Shown: piece after piece, positions 34,070-43,345 of the stretch | Numbering within the stretch: position 1 is the first letter of the stretch | Layout of the letters: the number at the start of each line of letters is the position of its first letter | NCBI RefSeq assembly: GCF_000367925.1 | Contig: NZ_KB849176.1 | Coordinates: 672,191-736,190, forward strand | DNA length: 64,000 nucleotides | Source: Acinetobacter bohemicus ANC 3994 | Lineage (GTDB): Bacteria; Pseudomonadota; Gammaproteobacteria; Pseudomonadales; Moraxellaceae | Reading direction: 5' to 3' | Translations under genes and position numbers: made by a program | The notes under the pieces: model-generated | What the model was told of the DNA's origin: nothing | The model's database searches: none | What the model saw: the letters and a program-made list of their open reading frames with translations, nothing else

Positions 34070-34619
34070 GCTTACATTTTCTAAAACCTTGTTTAAGCAA
34101 GCAGCTTTAGTCGGTTTGGTTGTATTATCATCGGCAACCGCATTGGCAATTCCTGCTGACCGAAATCAGGCCATTTCATTGGTCGCTGACCGTGCAACGT
34201 ATAATGAAAAAACAGGCATTACCACCTATACAGGGAATGTCATCATTGAACAAGGCACAATGAAATTACAAGCAGATTCCATTGTTGCGAATTTAAATGC
34301 AAAAAGAGAAATTAGTACGATTACTGCGACAGGACGTCCTGCTCGGTTTCAACAACAAGTAGATGTGAACAAAGGCTTAGCCAAAGGGCAGGCGCAGAAG
34401 ATTATTTATAATGCTGAAACGGGCATTATTACCTTGTCTGGAAGTGCATTGTTACAACAAAATGGTGCGAGTATTCGTGGTAATACATTGAAATATAGTA
34501 TGAATAAAGGTGATGTTGAAGCTACAGGTACGCCAAATAGCTCAGGTTCATCTTCAGGTCGTGTTCAAATTGTTATTCCACCATCGGGTGCGAAATCTTT
34601 CCCAGGAGCACGTGATTAA
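34053..34619 (+). CDS. lptA: LPS transport periplasmic protein LptA
   Basis: A 188-residue protein with a signal peptide ending at ALAIPAD (cleavage near residue 30). The OstA-type fold is seen as ISLVADRATYNEKTGITTYTGNVIIEQGTMKLQADSI, then VNKGLAKGQAQKIIYNAETG. A C-terminal Ser/Gly-rich tail precedes the stop. LptA forms the periplasmic bridge for LPS between LptC and LptD. Its stop overlaps the lptB start (TAATG). Confidence 0.93.
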   Translation: MNQNLKLTFSKTLFKQAALVGLVVLSSATALAIPADRNQAISLVADRATYNEKTGITTYTGNVIIEQGTMKLQADSIVANLNAKREISTITATGRPARFQQQVDVNKGLAKGQAQKIIYNAETGIITLSGSALLQQNGASIRGNTLKYSMNKGDVEATGTPNSSGSSSGRVQIVIPPSGAKSFPGARD

Positions 34620-35365
34620 TGGATCAATCGCTCAATCAACCACAAACGCTTTGTATTAAACATCTTGCAAAAAACTATAGTAAAAGATGGGTGGTTAAAG
34701 ATGTTTCTTTTCAAATGCAAAGTGGGCAGATTGTTGGGTTACTTGGACCAAATGGTGCAGGTAAAACCACAAGTTTCTATATGGTGGTTGGTTTAGTTCG
34801 TATGGACAAAGGCGAGATTCATTTAGATGATCTTGATTTGTCTGATTTAGCCATGCATGAACGCGCCCGTAAAGGGATTGGTTATTTACCGCAGGAAGCC
34901 TCGATTTTTAGAAAATTAACCATTTCTGAAAATATTATGGCTATTTTAGAAACACGTAAAGATTTAAATAAACAGCAGCGTCAGCAACGCTTAAATGAAT
35001 TATTGGCTGATTTTAAAATCACCCATATTAAAGATTCATTGGGTATGAGTGTCTCTGGTGGTGAGCGTCGCCGTGCAGAAATCGCACGTGCCTTGGCGGC
35101 TGATCCTAAGTTTATGTTGCTTGATGAGCCTTTTGCTGGGGTAGATCCTATTTCTGTCGGGGATATTAAAGATATTATTCGGACATTAAAGGATCGTGGT
35201 ATTGGGGTTCTTATTACCGATCATAATGTACGAGAAACCTTAGCAATCTGTGAACGTGCTTATATTGTCAGTGAGGGTGCCGTGATTGCTGAAGGGACAC
35301 CACAAGAAATTTTAGAAAATGAGACTGTACGCCAAGTTTATTTAGGTGATGATTTTACCGTTTAA
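34619..35365 (+). CDS. lptB: LPS export ATPase LptB
   Basis: A 248-residue ABC ATPase. Walker A GPNGAGKTT, Q-loop GYLPQEASIFRKL, signature MSVSGGERRRAEIARAL, Walker B FMLLDEPFAGVDP and H-loop ITDHNVRETL are all intact, and the GYLPQEASIF wording is diagnostic of LptB. It powers LPS extraction with LptFG. It is the last gene of the LPS operon, followed by a repeat and a terminator. Confidence 0.95.
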   Translation: MDQSLNQPQTLCIKHLAKNYSKRWVVKDVSFQMQSGQIVGLLGPNGAGKTTSFYMVVGLVRMDKGEIHLDDLDLSDLAMHERARKGIGYLPQEASIFRKLTISENIMAILETRKDLNKQQRQQRLNELLADFKITHIKDSLGMSVSGGERRRAEIARALAADPKFMLLDEPFAGVDPISVGDIKDIIRTLKDRGIGVLITDHNVRETLAICERAYIVSEGAVIAEGTPQEILENETVRQVYLGDDFTV

Positions 35366-35405
35366 TCAAGCCCTCATAAGCATGCTACTCATAGGGAATA
35401 TTTAT

Positions 35406-35511
35406 TAATCCTCCCCAACCCTCCTTTTTCAAAGGAGGGAGTATCTGAAATTTAATAGAGTATTGAATACTAGATCGTTCCCCTCTTTTTAAAGAGGGGT
35501 TAGGGGAGATT
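35406..35511. repeat. Palindromic intergenic repeat, copy 2 (inverted relative to copy 1)
   Basis: A roughly 106-bp element, the reverse complement of 18814-18920, with the same ends and hairpins and a diverged centre. It lies between the lptB stop and the operon terminator, so the lptB transcript would carry it in its 3' end. Confidence 0.85.
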
Positions 35512-35541
35512 GGTCAAATAAGTAATAATTAAATTACTCTT

Positions 35542-35576
35542 AACTGCCTGACATACTTTTCATAGGCAGTTTTTTG
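35542..35576 (+). terminator. Terminator of the kdsD-lptB operon
   Basis: AACTGCCT (35542-35549) / AGGCAGTT (35564-35571) with a 14-nt loop and a T run of about six. Confidence 0.88.
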
Positions 35577-35636
35577 TATCTAAAAATTGCTGAAAACAGG
35601 CTATACTGCCGTAGTGTTGTCATTAACTTAAGATTT

Positions 35637-36236
35637 ATGCTATTTACGATTGCCTCACAAGTGATTTTTGAAGAAGAGATTAAAAAAAGTCGCTTTCAAG
35701 CCATTGCTGTTCCTGTAGCAAATGAACAAGACGTCAAAGATTTTTTAGAAATCAGCAAGGATATCAGTACCACACATCAATGTTGGGCATGGAAAATTGG
35801 CAATAATGTTCGCTTTAATGACGATGGTGAGCCATCGGGAACTGCCGGTAGACCTATACTCGCAACGATTGAAGGCAACGAATTAAGCAATATTCTGGTT
35901 TTGGTCAATCGCTGGTATGGGGGCGTTAAACTGGGCATGGGCGGCTTGGTTCGGGCTTATGGTGGCTGTGCTGGACAGTGTTTGTTATTGGCTGAAAAAA
36001 TTGAGCTGATTGAAAAGAAAAAAGTCAGCTTTAGCTGCCAGTTTAATGAATGGGCAATCTTTCAATACGAACTGAATCAACAACAGATAGAATTTCAACA
36101 AGACTATACCGCAACAGGTGTAGATGTTATCGCTTTGCTACAAATCCATCAAATTGAGCCATTGTCATTAAAAATTCAAGATGTGACACGTGGTCGTGAA
36201 CAATTAAAAATGCTAGAAGAGCCACAGTATGACTGA
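35637..36236 (+). CDS. YigZ/IMPACT family protein
   Basis: About 199 residues starting at ATG 35637 (MLFTIASQVIFEEEIKKSRF); longer upstream starts run into the terminator region. The N-terminal UPF0029/IMPACT signature NDDGEPSGTAGRPIL and VVLVNRWYGGVKLGMGGLVRAYGG is clear, followed by a ferredoxin-like C-terminal domain. The family is linked to translation control but the bacterial function is not settled. It overlaps the next gene by 8 bp. Confidence 0.9.
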   Translation: MLFTIASQVIFEEEIKKSRFQAIAVPVANEQDVKDFLEISKDISTTHQCWAWKIGNNVRFNDDGEPSGTAGRPILATIEGNELSNILVLVNRWYGGVKLGMGGLVRAYGGCAGQCLLLAEKIELIEKKKVSFSCQFNEWAIFQYELNQQQIEFQQDYTATGVDVIALLQIHQIEPLSLKIQDVTRGREQLKMLEEPQYD

Positions 36237-36846
36237 ACAAGATCCATTGTTGAAATATCGTGAACAGCATAAACATCGTTTGAATTATATGCCGTGGTTG
36301 TATTGGTCATTAAAACCTAAAAATCGGGGCTGGGCTGAAGCATGGCAAAAAGAATATCAAGCCTACTTAATGCAAATGGAAACAGTGGAAATTGGTGAGA
36401 ATTGTTTTATTTCACCATTGGCACATATTTTTGCGGAACCCGGACGTAAAATCATTATTGGGGACAATACTTTTATTGCCGCAGACTGTACTTTGCATGG
36501 GCCTTTGGAAATAGGGAATGAAGTTGCGATTAACCATCACTGTATTCTTGATGGCGGGCGCATGGGCATCAAACTGCATGATCAAGTCCGTATTGCGGCC
36601 TATTGCCATTTATATGCTTTTGATCATGGCATGGAACTTGAGCAGCCTATTTATCAACAACCGGTACGTTCACAAGGTATCGAGATTGGTCAGGATGTTT
36701 GGTTAGGCGCACATGTAGGGGTCAAGGATGGTGTGACGATTCATGCACATGCTGTTGTTGGCATGAACAGTATGGTGACCAAAGATATTGAAAAAGCTGC
36801 CATTGTGGCAGGCAATCCTGCAAAATTTATTCGCTATCGAGATTAA
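36229..36846 (+). CDS. Hexapeptide-repeat acyltransferase
   Basis: A 205-residue left-handed beta-helix protein related to maltose/galactoside O-acetyltransferases. Hexapeptide repeats run through EIGENCFISPLAHIFAEPGRKIIIGDNTFIAADC and VWLGAHVGVKDGVTIHAHAVVGMNSMVTKDI, with NPAKFIR near the end. An HHCILD segment probably holds a catalytic His. Acceptor unknown. Translationally coupled to the YigZ gene, so perhaps functionally linked. Confidence 0.87.
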   Translation: MTEQDPLLKYREQHKHRLNYMPWLYWSLKPKNRGWAEAWQKEYQAYLMQMETVEIGENCFISPLAHIFAEPGRKIIIGDNTFIAADCTLHGPLEIGNEVAINHHCILDGGRMGIKLHDQVRIAAYCHLYAFDHGMELEQPIYQQPVRSQGIEIGQDVWLGAHVGVKDGVTIHAHAVVGMNSMVTKDIEKAAIVAGNPAKFIRYRD

Positions 36847-36980
36847 AAATTCTTATACAATCAGGATCTTTACATAGCATCAGTTTGATTACATAAAAGC
36901 ATGCACAGCCGCGAAGAGTTATGCTAAGTTAAAAATAACAAATAGACTTAAAGCCTTCATTGGCGAAAAGCGAGGCGAAA

Positions 36981-37823
36981 ATGAAACGTGTAATCGCATG
37001 TATTGATTCTTCCCCATGCGTGAATGCGGTTGCTGAAGCCGCAGCATGGGTTGCGAAGCAGACACAACGTGAACTGGTGTTATTACAGGTTTTAGACTAT
37101 TACCCTGCAAGTTATCATTTGGGGGAAATTAGTGGAGTGATTGGTTTTGAGAGTAATGCAATGCTGTTGAAAGAACTAGCAGAACTTGAACAAAAGCAAA
37201 GTGAACTCGCACTCGATTATAGTAATAATTTGTTGAACCATATTTCTGAAATGATTCAGCAAAAGTATGAAATCACCGCCTCGCATATTCAAGAAAAAGG
37301 CGACTTTTTAGAGCAAAGTTTTCATGTGCTGAAAGATGATGACATCGCCATTATTGGTCGAGTCGGTGAACGTGCAGCAGAACGAAATAAGCCGATTGGG
37401 AGTAATGTTGAGAACTTTATTCGAGGGGTAAACTGTACTGTTATGACGGTGGGGGAAAACTTTAAACCACCGACCCGTTTTATTTTTGCTTATGAATATT
37501 CGCCAACCTGTGTCAATTTGATGAAGCGCGTAGCACAAAGTGATTTATTAAAATTATTACAGTGTCATTTACTCTACGTTGGAGATCATCCAGAAGTATT
37601 AAAAGAACCTTCACAGTATTTGACCGATGCTGGGTTTGATGTGGTGATGGAATATCGTTATGGTGATGTAGCTGAAAATATACTTGAATATCAGAATGAA
37701 CATGGGATACAGTTGATACTACTTGGTGCATTTAGTCACAGTAAAATTCGTCAATTCTTTTTGGGAAGTGTTGCAACCAGTATATTCCGAAATTCACTCG
37801 TCCCATTGTTGGTCGTAAAATAG
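36981..37823 (+). CDS. Tandem-domain universal stress protein
   Basis: A 280-residue protein from ATG 36981 (MKRVIACIDSS) after GAGGCGA. Two Usp folds: residues 1-about 145 (VIACIDSSPCVNAVAEAAAWV) and about 150-280, ending LILLGAFSHSKIRQFFLGSVATSIFRNSLVPLLVV. The second has a G-x-FSHSKIR-x5-GS variant of the nucleotide loop. Such two-domain forms are widespread stress proteins. Monocistronic. Confidence 0.9.
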   Translation: MKRVIACIDSSPCVNAVAEAAAWVAKQTQRELVLLQVLDYYPASYHLGEISGVIGFESNAMLLKELAELEQKQSELALDYSNNLLNHISEMIQQKYEITASHIQEKGDFLEQSFHVLKDDDIAIIGRVGERAAERNKPIGSNVENFIRGVNCTVMTVGENFKPPTRFIFAYEYSPTCVNLMKRVAQSDLLKLLQCHLLYVGDHPEVLKEPSQYLTDAGFDVVMEYRYGDVAENILEYQNEHGIQLILLGAFSHSKIRQFFLGSVATSIFRNSLVPLLVVK

Positions 37824-37862
37824 AGAACATATTGCTTTAAAAGCAGCGATCAATAATTAAAC

Positions 37863-37893
37863 ATAGTTATCCGCATAACTTGTGGATAACTAT
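37863..37893. promoter_or_regulatory. Inverted pair of DnaA-box-like sequences
   Basis: TTATCCGCA (37867-37875) faces TGTGGATAA (37881-37889), the second being a perfect reverse DnaA box TTATCCACA and the first having one change. Together they form a 10-bp inverted repeat (37863-37872 with 37884-37893). It sits in a 140-bp spacer between convergent genes and lacks the T run of a terminator. Confidence 0.5.
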
Positions 37894-37966
37894 ATGGATA
37901 GTGTTTGTAAGTATTTAATAAATAAATAAAAAAACAGTTAGATTGTTTTTTGATCTGTGTGTCAAA

Positions 37967-38689
37967 TTATTTCACTATAGCCAAAGCGAAGCCATCATGT
38001 CCCTTACTTCCGACTGTTTGTAGTGCAGTTGAAGATAAAATCCGAGGATGGTTCTGTAAAGCGGTAAACATGTCACGAATACCTTCAATACTTGGTTTGT
38101 GATTCTCAGTATTGATGATGTCTCCTGCGCGGATGACATTATCGAGCACAATAATGGTTCCTGAATGAGACAAGTTTAAGCTTAACTCTAAATATTCTGG
38201 ATAACCCTGTTTGTCGGCATCAATAAAAATAAAGTCGAAAGGTTCAAAATCATCGGGTAATGCTTTGAGGATATCCGCAGCACGTCCCACTTTAAGCTCA
38301 ATGGTTTGCGGAAGTTTCGCATGATCAATATTTTCTTGAGCCAAAGCTGCATGCGTATCACGACCTTCAATGGTTAAGATGTAGCCATCTTTCGGTAAGG
38401 CACGTGCAAGCCACATGGTGCTATAAGCTGCAAAAGTACCAAGTTCCAGTACACGCTTACAGCTGTTCATTTGAATGAGCATTTGTAGCAGCATGCCTTG
38501 ATTCGGGGCAACGGCAAGGTGATCTGGAAAACCTTTATCTTCAGTGTTTTTTAATGTTTGTAGAAGAATCGGGTCTTCTGGAATTAAATGTGAATCGATG
38601 TAGGCATCAATCTCTGTCCACATTTGTTGCATAGCTTTGTCACCATGGTTGCGATGCAAGCATTTTAAACTTTTCCATTGATAGTGCAA
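37967..38689 (-). CDS. SAM-dependent O-methyltransferase
   Basis: A 240-residue class I methyltransferase of the COMT/CCoAOMT-like family (Methyltransf_3). VLELGTFAAYSTMWLARALP is motif I, FDFIFIDADKQGYPEYLELSLNLSHSGTIIVLDN carries the metal-binding Asp and the YPEY segment. The first 15-20 residues (HYQWKSLKCLHRNHGD) are unusual, and an internal ATG (MQQMWTEID) may be the true start. Small-molecule or catechol-type substrate unknown. Confidence 0.88.
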   Translation of the reverse strand: MHYQWKSLKCLHRNHGDKAMQQMWTEIDAYIDSHLIPEDPILLQTLKNTEDKGFPDHLAVAPNQGMLLQMLIQMNSCKRVLELGTFAAYSTMWLARALPKDGYILTIEGRDTHAALAQENIDHAKLPQTIELKVGRAADILKALPDDFEPFDFIFIDADKQGYPEYLELSLNLSHSGTIIVLDNVIRAGDIINTENHKPSIEGIRDMFTALQNHPRILSSTALQTVGSKGHDGFALAIVK

Positions 38690-38720
38690 TTTTTCGTTTA
38701 CGATTTATTAAGCATCAGCA

Positions 38721-38753
38721 ATAAAAAAGAGATCTTGGAGATCTCTTTTTTAT
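38721..38753 (-). terminator. Terminator after the M15-type lipoprotein gene
   Basis: AAAAAAGAGATCT / AGATCTCTTTTTT with a 3-nt loop (TGG) at about 38724-38752. It lies just past the lipoprotein stop on the minus strand and before the methyltransferase start. The structure is symmetrical. Confidence 0.88.
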
Positions 38754-38767
38754 TTGAATCGACTTTT

Positions 38768-39472
38768 TTAGTAATTACACATCGATGAATAACGTGAAAG
38801 GTCAGGCCCCCAAGTTCGATAGCCTTGGGTATCAATATGGATTTGGCCTGAAGCATATAGTCCAAGTCCCATATTTAGACTTTGACCATGTTGTGCCCAA
38901 AATTGGCATAATTTAAATTTGGTATTTTCAATAAATGCATAATCTTCAGCTTGCGGGTATGCAGGGCCAATGCGGAAGTCGATAGCAGAATTAAATAAAT
39001 GACGTGATGAATTTGCACCACCTGCACATTGATTTAGGGGTAAATCTCGGTAAACGGATGTTACTTCAAACTCCGTTAATACTTTTGCTGCCACTAAATA
39101 TTTAAATACGCGCAATGTTGAAATTTGGTTATTCCATAATTCTCGGCTTGGAATCATATATTGGGAGCGAGCACATTTTTGCCAATCACGTGCAGTACGC
39201 ATAAGTTCAAAACTTGGGATGATATTACCAACCCCATTACGTTCAAGAAAGGTTTCATATTCACGTACTTGACGTAAATTCTCACCTATAGCAACCCATG
39301 CGTTATAAGCATAAGGAACGGTTTTTGGTGGAATTGGACGTTCAATACTAATACGTTCTTGTGGAATGAAGATCCGTTTCCCATCGGGTGTTTTCTGATG
39401 AGATGTGGTACATCCAATCATGACAAGTGGAACCAAGCTTAAGCCTAGTAATCCCTTTAGAAAATGCTTCAT
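38768..39472 (-). CDS. Lipoprotein with M15A-type peptidase domain
   Basis: A 234-residue protein from ATG 39472; a TTG 12 bp upstream is less likely. Signal peptide with lipobox MIGC. The C-terminal half has the M15 zinc signature: SSRHLFNSAIDF (S-x2-H-x6-D) and GQIHIDTQGYRTWG (H-x-D). Such enzymes (D-Ala-D-Ala carboxypeptidase or endopeptidase) trim peptidoglycan in the periplasm. Position as a membrane-anchored lipoprotein fits cell-wall remodelling. Exact bond cleaved unknown. Confidence 0.82.
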   Translation of the reverse strand: MKHFLKGLLGLSLVPLVMIGCTTSHQKTPDGKRIFIPQERISIERPIPPKTVPYAYNAWVAIGENLRQVREYETFLERNGVGNIIPSFELMRTARDWQKCARSQYMIPSRELWNNQISTLRVFKYLVAAKVLTEFEVTSVYRDLPLNQCAGGANSSRHLFNSAIDFRIGPAYPQAEDYAFIENTKFKLCQFWAQHGQSLNMGLGLYASGQIHIDTQGYRTWGPDLSRYSSMCNY

Positions 39473-39568
39473 TATAGAAATCAAATATTTATAAACACTC
39501 GCTCTATTTTAATCTAATTTGAAGGATAAAATTTGAAAATATTGCAATCAAATGTGTGTTTTAGGTAT

Positions 39569-39603
39569 AAAAAAAGACCAGCAATTGCTGATCTTTTTTT
39601 TAG
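39569..39603 (-). terminator. Terminator after fdxA
   Basis: CAGCAATTGCTG palindrome (39580s) extended by AAAAAAGA/TCTTTTTT arms with one C/A mismatch between. It lies about 15 bp past the fdxA stop on the minus strand and works in both directions. Confidence 0.85.
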
Positions 39604-39616
39604 TCTAAAAATACTG

Positions 39617-39940
39617 TTATTTTTCCAAGTATTGTAACTTGTCTGCTTTACCATTCCATTCTTCACGGTCAGCAGGTTGGTCGCCAATCTGGGTAATATT
39701 TGGCCATTTTTGTGAGAGTTCAGTATTGAGTTCAATAAAGACTTCTTGACCTTCTGGTAACTCATCTTCAGAGAAAATAGCGTTAGCAGGACATTCAGGT
39801 TCGCATAAAGCGCAGTCAATACATTCATCAGGATTAATGACGAGGAAATTTGGACCTTCATAGAAACAATCCACTGGACAAACTTCTACGCAGTCTTGGT
39901 ATTTACATTTAATACAATTTTCAGTGACAACAAAGGTCAT
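39617..39940 (-). CDS. fdxA: 7Fe ferredoxin FdxA
   Basis: A 107-residue ferredoxin of the Azotobacter FdI type. Cys9, Cys17 and the later CP cysteine ligate a [3Fe-4S] cluster, with CIKCKYQDCVEVCPVDC at the N-terminus; CIDCALCEPECP holds the [4Fe-4S] cluster. The C-terminal half lacks cysteines, as in the family. Role is cytoplasmic electron transfer; partner unknown. Confidence 0.95.
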   Translation of the reverse strand: MTFVVTENCIKCKYQDCVEVCPVDCFYEGPNFLVINPDECIDCALCEPECPANAIFSEDELPEGQEVFIELNTELSQKWPNITQIGDQPADREEWNGKADKLQYLEK

Positions 39941-40100
39941 GGCGACAGCTACCTAAAAAATATGGTTCTAATTACTCTTGCTGTATTTTAGGCAAAAATG
40001 CACGTAACTAACAATTGCTTTTATTGATATTTGTTATATGTAGGACTGTTTATTCTAATAAAAACTGAATATATGACTAAATAGAGGGAGTAAATGACAA

Positions 40101-40120
40101 AGACTCCTATTTGGGAGTCT
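40101..40120 (-). terminator. Hairpin after mutS
   Basis: AGACTCC (40101-40107) / GGAGTCT (40114-40120) with a 6-nt loop, 26 bp past the mutS stop on the minus strand. Only a short U-rich tail (TTGTCATTT) follows. Confidence 0.6.
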
Positions 40121-40145
40121 TGGTCTGATACAAAATAGTTTTAAA

Positions 40146-42797
40146 TTATGCTTCTAAGGCATCTTTTAAAGCATAAATTTGCTGTAGTGCCTCACGTGGT
40201 GAAAGGTTATCGACATCTAAAGCTCTTAATAGATTGAGTACGGGCACATCTTTCTCAACTTCTACAATGCGTTCAATGACTTCAATCGCGGGTTCATCAG
40301 CCACACTGAACAAGTCATTTTGAACCGCTTTATTGAGTTGTAGATGTTGCTGTTTTTCTAAAATTTTTAAGCGATTTTGTGCTTCTTTAATCACGCTGGT
40401 AGGAATACCGGCCAATTTAGCGACTTGTAAGCCGTGACTTTGACTGGCAGGGCCATGTTGAACTTTGTGCAATAAAATTAAATTGCCATTTAATTCTTTG
40501 GCAGTGACATGGTAGTTATCAATGCCTGATTCTTTGCCAAGTTCAGTGAGTTCAAAATAATGTGTGGCAAATAAACACAGACATTTAATCCGTTTACTCA
40601 GGTCAAGTACACATGCCCATGCCAAAGATAAGCCATCGTAGGTACTGGTGCCACGTCCAACTTCATCCATCAGCACTAAAGATTGGTTAGTTGCATGATG
40701 CAAAATTTGAGAGGTTTCAGTCATTTCAACCATAAAGGTCGATTTACCCGTAGATAAATCATCGGCAGAACCAATACGGGTGAAAACACGATCGATAGGA
40801 CCTAAAATTGCCGACTGGGCAGGAACATAACAGCCACAATAAGCCAATAAGCTAATCAGTGCTGTTTGACGCATAAAGGTGGATTTACCCCCCATATTCG
40901 GTCCAGTCACAATCGCCATGCGGTGGTTGAAGTCTAAACTGGTGTCGTTTGGTGTAAAGGCGGTTTTGCTTAAGGCTTCAACCACAGGGTGTCGACCAGC
41001 AATAATTTTTACCCCAATTTCAGGACTAAATTCAGGGCGAGACCAATTGCGTAAACGTGCTTGGTGGGCAAAGTTAGCCAGCATATCAATTTGTGCAATC
41101 GCGCTACTCATCATTTGTAGATTGCCAATATCTTGTCGTAATTCATCCAAAAGCATTTCAAACAACATTTTTTCACGTGCAAGGGCACGGGATTCACTCG
41201 ATAACACTTTATCTTCAAAAGATTTGAGTTCTGGTGTGATATAGCGTTCAGCATTTTTTAAAGTTTGGCGACGAATGTAATGGTCAGGTGCTTGCTCTGC
41301 CTGAGCGCGAGTCAGTTCAATATAGTAACCGCTGACTCGGTTGTAACCAATTTTAAGCGTTGAAACGCCTGTGTTCTGACGTTCTTGGATTTCTAAGTCA
41401 ATCAGGAATTGACCCGCATGATCACGAATTTTACGCAGTGCATCGAGTTCACTATCAAAACCTTCTGCAATTACATTGCCATCACGAAGTAATACTGGTG
41501 GATGCTCAACAATGGCTGACATCAAGCGTTGGTGCAAACCATTAAAATCACCTAATTCATGATCCAATTGCTGAATTAAGCCAGATTGATGCGCTTGCGT
41601 GATGGGTTGAATGGCATGGCGTAATAAGGGAATTTGTGCACAGGCTTGACGCAGTTGTACCAAATCACGTGGACGGGCACTGCCTAAGGCCACACGGCTT
41701 AGCACACGTTCAATATCACTAATGTCTTTAAGCACTAAACGAATAGGCGATTCATGATAGCCGTTGAGCACAGATGCCGTGGCATCGAGTCGAGCATCGA
41801 GTAATTTAGTGTCTCGCAAGGGTTGCATGATGGTACGGCTGAGTAAACGACTACCCATCGCTGTTTGGCAGTCATTAATCAGTTGAAACAGTGATGTGCC
41901 ATGTTCAAATAAAGGTTCGATTAGCTCTAAATTACGACGTGTCACTGGATCAAGTGCAATAAAGTCACTGCTTTGTTCTAACTGAATGGAGCGAATATGC
42001 GGTAAAGCCGTTTTTTGCGTTTCTTTGGCGTAATGAATTAGCGCTGCTGCCGAGGCTTTGGCAAGCGGTAAATGATCGATACCAAAACCAGAAAGCGTAG
42101 ATACCGCAAACTGGTCACATAATGTTTTTTGCGCATTATTAATGTTGAAATCAACATTCGGACGTTTTGTCACAGGGCAGTCGAGTTGTTTTTTAATTTG
42201 TTCAATGATGTTTGGGTCGACAATATCTTCATCAACCAAAATTTCACTTGGCATTAAGCGAGACAGTTCAATCGCAAGTTGTTCTTGCTGAAAATTTTGT
42301 TGTTGGACTTTAAAAATACCCGCACTTAAATCGAGCAGTGCAATGCCAATTTGATTTTGTTGAATACAAAGCGCGACTAAATTAGAAGATTGGTGGCTGT
42401 TTAAGAGTGCATCGTCGGTTAGTGTGCCGGGAGTAATAATTCGCACGACACCACGTTCCATAGGTGCCTTACCGCGAGTGCCTGCGCTCTCGCCTTCACC
42501 AAGTTGTTCACAAATAACAACGGTTTCGCCTTTTTTTACCAAACGTGCTAAATACCCTTCAGCCGCATGATAAGGCACACCGGCCATAGGAATCGGTTCA
42601 CCATTGGCTTTACCACGATGGGTTAGGGTAATGCCCAGTAATTTTGCTGCCTTATGCGCATCGTCAAAAAATAATTCATAAAAGTCACCCATGCGATAAA
42701 ACATGAGTGAGTGGGGATGCTGCATTTTTATCGTTAAATATTGCTGCATCATAGGGGTGAGTGTCGATAGATCAGGTGTTGAATTTTCTGGGTTCAA
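40146..42797 (-). CDS. mutS: DNA mismatch repair protein MutS
   Basis: About 883 residues from the TTG at 42797 (then NPENSTPDLSTLTPMMQQYLTIK); the frame stays open to a TTG at 42863, giving 905. The mismatch-recognition FYRMGDFYELFF (Phe-x-Glu) is near the start, and the ATPase has GPNMGGKSTFMRQ (Walker A) and LVLMDEVGRGTSTYDG (Walker B). No ATG gives a full domain 1, so the start is uncertain. MutS finds base mismatches after replication and recruits MutL. Confidence 0.93.
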   Translation of the reverse strand: MNPENSTPDLSTLTPMMQQYLTIKMQHPHSLMFYRMGDFYELFFDDAHKAAKLLGITLTHRGKANGEPIPMAGVPYHAAEGYLARLVKKGETVVICEQLGEGESAGTRGKAPMERGVVRIITPGTLTDDALLNSHQSSNLVALCIQQNQIGIALLDLSAGIFKVQQQNFQQEQLAIELSRLMPSEILVDEDIVDPNIIEQIKKQLDCPVTKRPNVDFNINNAQKTLCDQFAVSTLSGFGIDHLPLAKASAAALIHYAKETQKTALPHIRSIQLEQSSDFIALDPVTRRNLELIEPLFEHGTSLFQLINDCQTAMGSRLLSRTIMQPLRDTKLLDARLDATASVLNGYHESPIRLVLKDISDIERVLSRVALGSARPRDLVQLRQACAQIPLLRHAIQPITQAHQSGLIQQLDHELGDFNGLHQRLMSAIVEHPPVLLRDGNVIAEGFDSELDALRKIRDHAGQFLIDLEIQERQNTGVSTLKIGYNRVSGYYIELTRAQAEQAPDHYIRRQTLKNAERYITPELKSFEDKVLSSESRALAREKMLFEMLLDELRQDIGNLQMMSSAIAQIDMLANFAHQARLRNWSRPEFSPEIGVKIIAGRHPVVEALSKTAFTPNDTSLDFNHRMAIVTGPNMGGKSTFMRQTALISLLAYCGCYVPAQSAILGPIDRVFTRIGSADDLSTGKSTFMVEMTETSQILHHATNQSLVLMDEVGRGTSTYDGLSLAWACVLDLSKRIKCLCLFATHYFELTELGKESGIDNYHVTAKELNGNLILLHKVQHGPASQSHGLQVAKLAGIPTSVIKEAQNRLKILEKQQHLQLNKAVQNDLFSVADEPAIEVIERIVEVEKDVPVLNLLRALDVDNLSPREALQQIYALKDALEA

Positions 42798-43005
42798 TTT
42801 AATAAAGCCTTTAAGTTTAAAAGATTTTTTAAAATCTGGAAGATTGAGTTTGTTCCGATTCAATCCATTCTGATTCTATCTAAACCTATACCTTCAAGTG
42901 TGTTGGTATAAGCTTTAGTGTCGGTCTTATGCGAGTGTAATTGCATAAAAAGATAAGCTGTATCTATATTAACAAAATGCTTATCGAAGCAGAATGAGAA
43001 GATTC

Positions 43006-43110
43006 ATGACAAATACTTATACGCTTGAAAAAAAAGCGCTGAGTGCAAAAGCGATTTAAAAAATGAAATTGGGCGATCAAGATAAAGTGGATATTGGTGA
43101 GCATAACTGA
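43006..43110 (+). pseudogene. Possible remnant of an integrase N-terminus
   Basis: One frame reads MTNTYTLEKKALSAKAI-stop-KMKLGDQDKVDIGEHN-stop (43006-43110). The run ALSAKAI-x-KMKLGDQDKVDIGEHN resembles the N-terminal domain of P4-type tyrosine integrases (ALSAKAI...GDKD..DIGEN). Two stops interrupt it and nothing integrase-like follows. This is by-eye family recognition of a short stretch, so the call is tentative. The rest of 42864-43345 holds no gene I can support. Confidence 0.35.
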
Positions 43111-43345
43111 AAGAAACATGGGGATTTACCCTAATACAAGATGAGAACTCAATAAAAATAGAGCTGATTGCATATCAAATAATTTTTTATTAAAGGCTGA
43201 ATTCTTGCAAAGATTAAAAAAATTGTTTGAGTCGCGCCAGAAAATTAGACTCATTTCACGTGAAGTATTCACAAACGGATAAAAGTTTGAATTGTTTTGA
43301 TATTGTGATTTACAATAATTACAAATGAGGGATTAATTATCTGGG

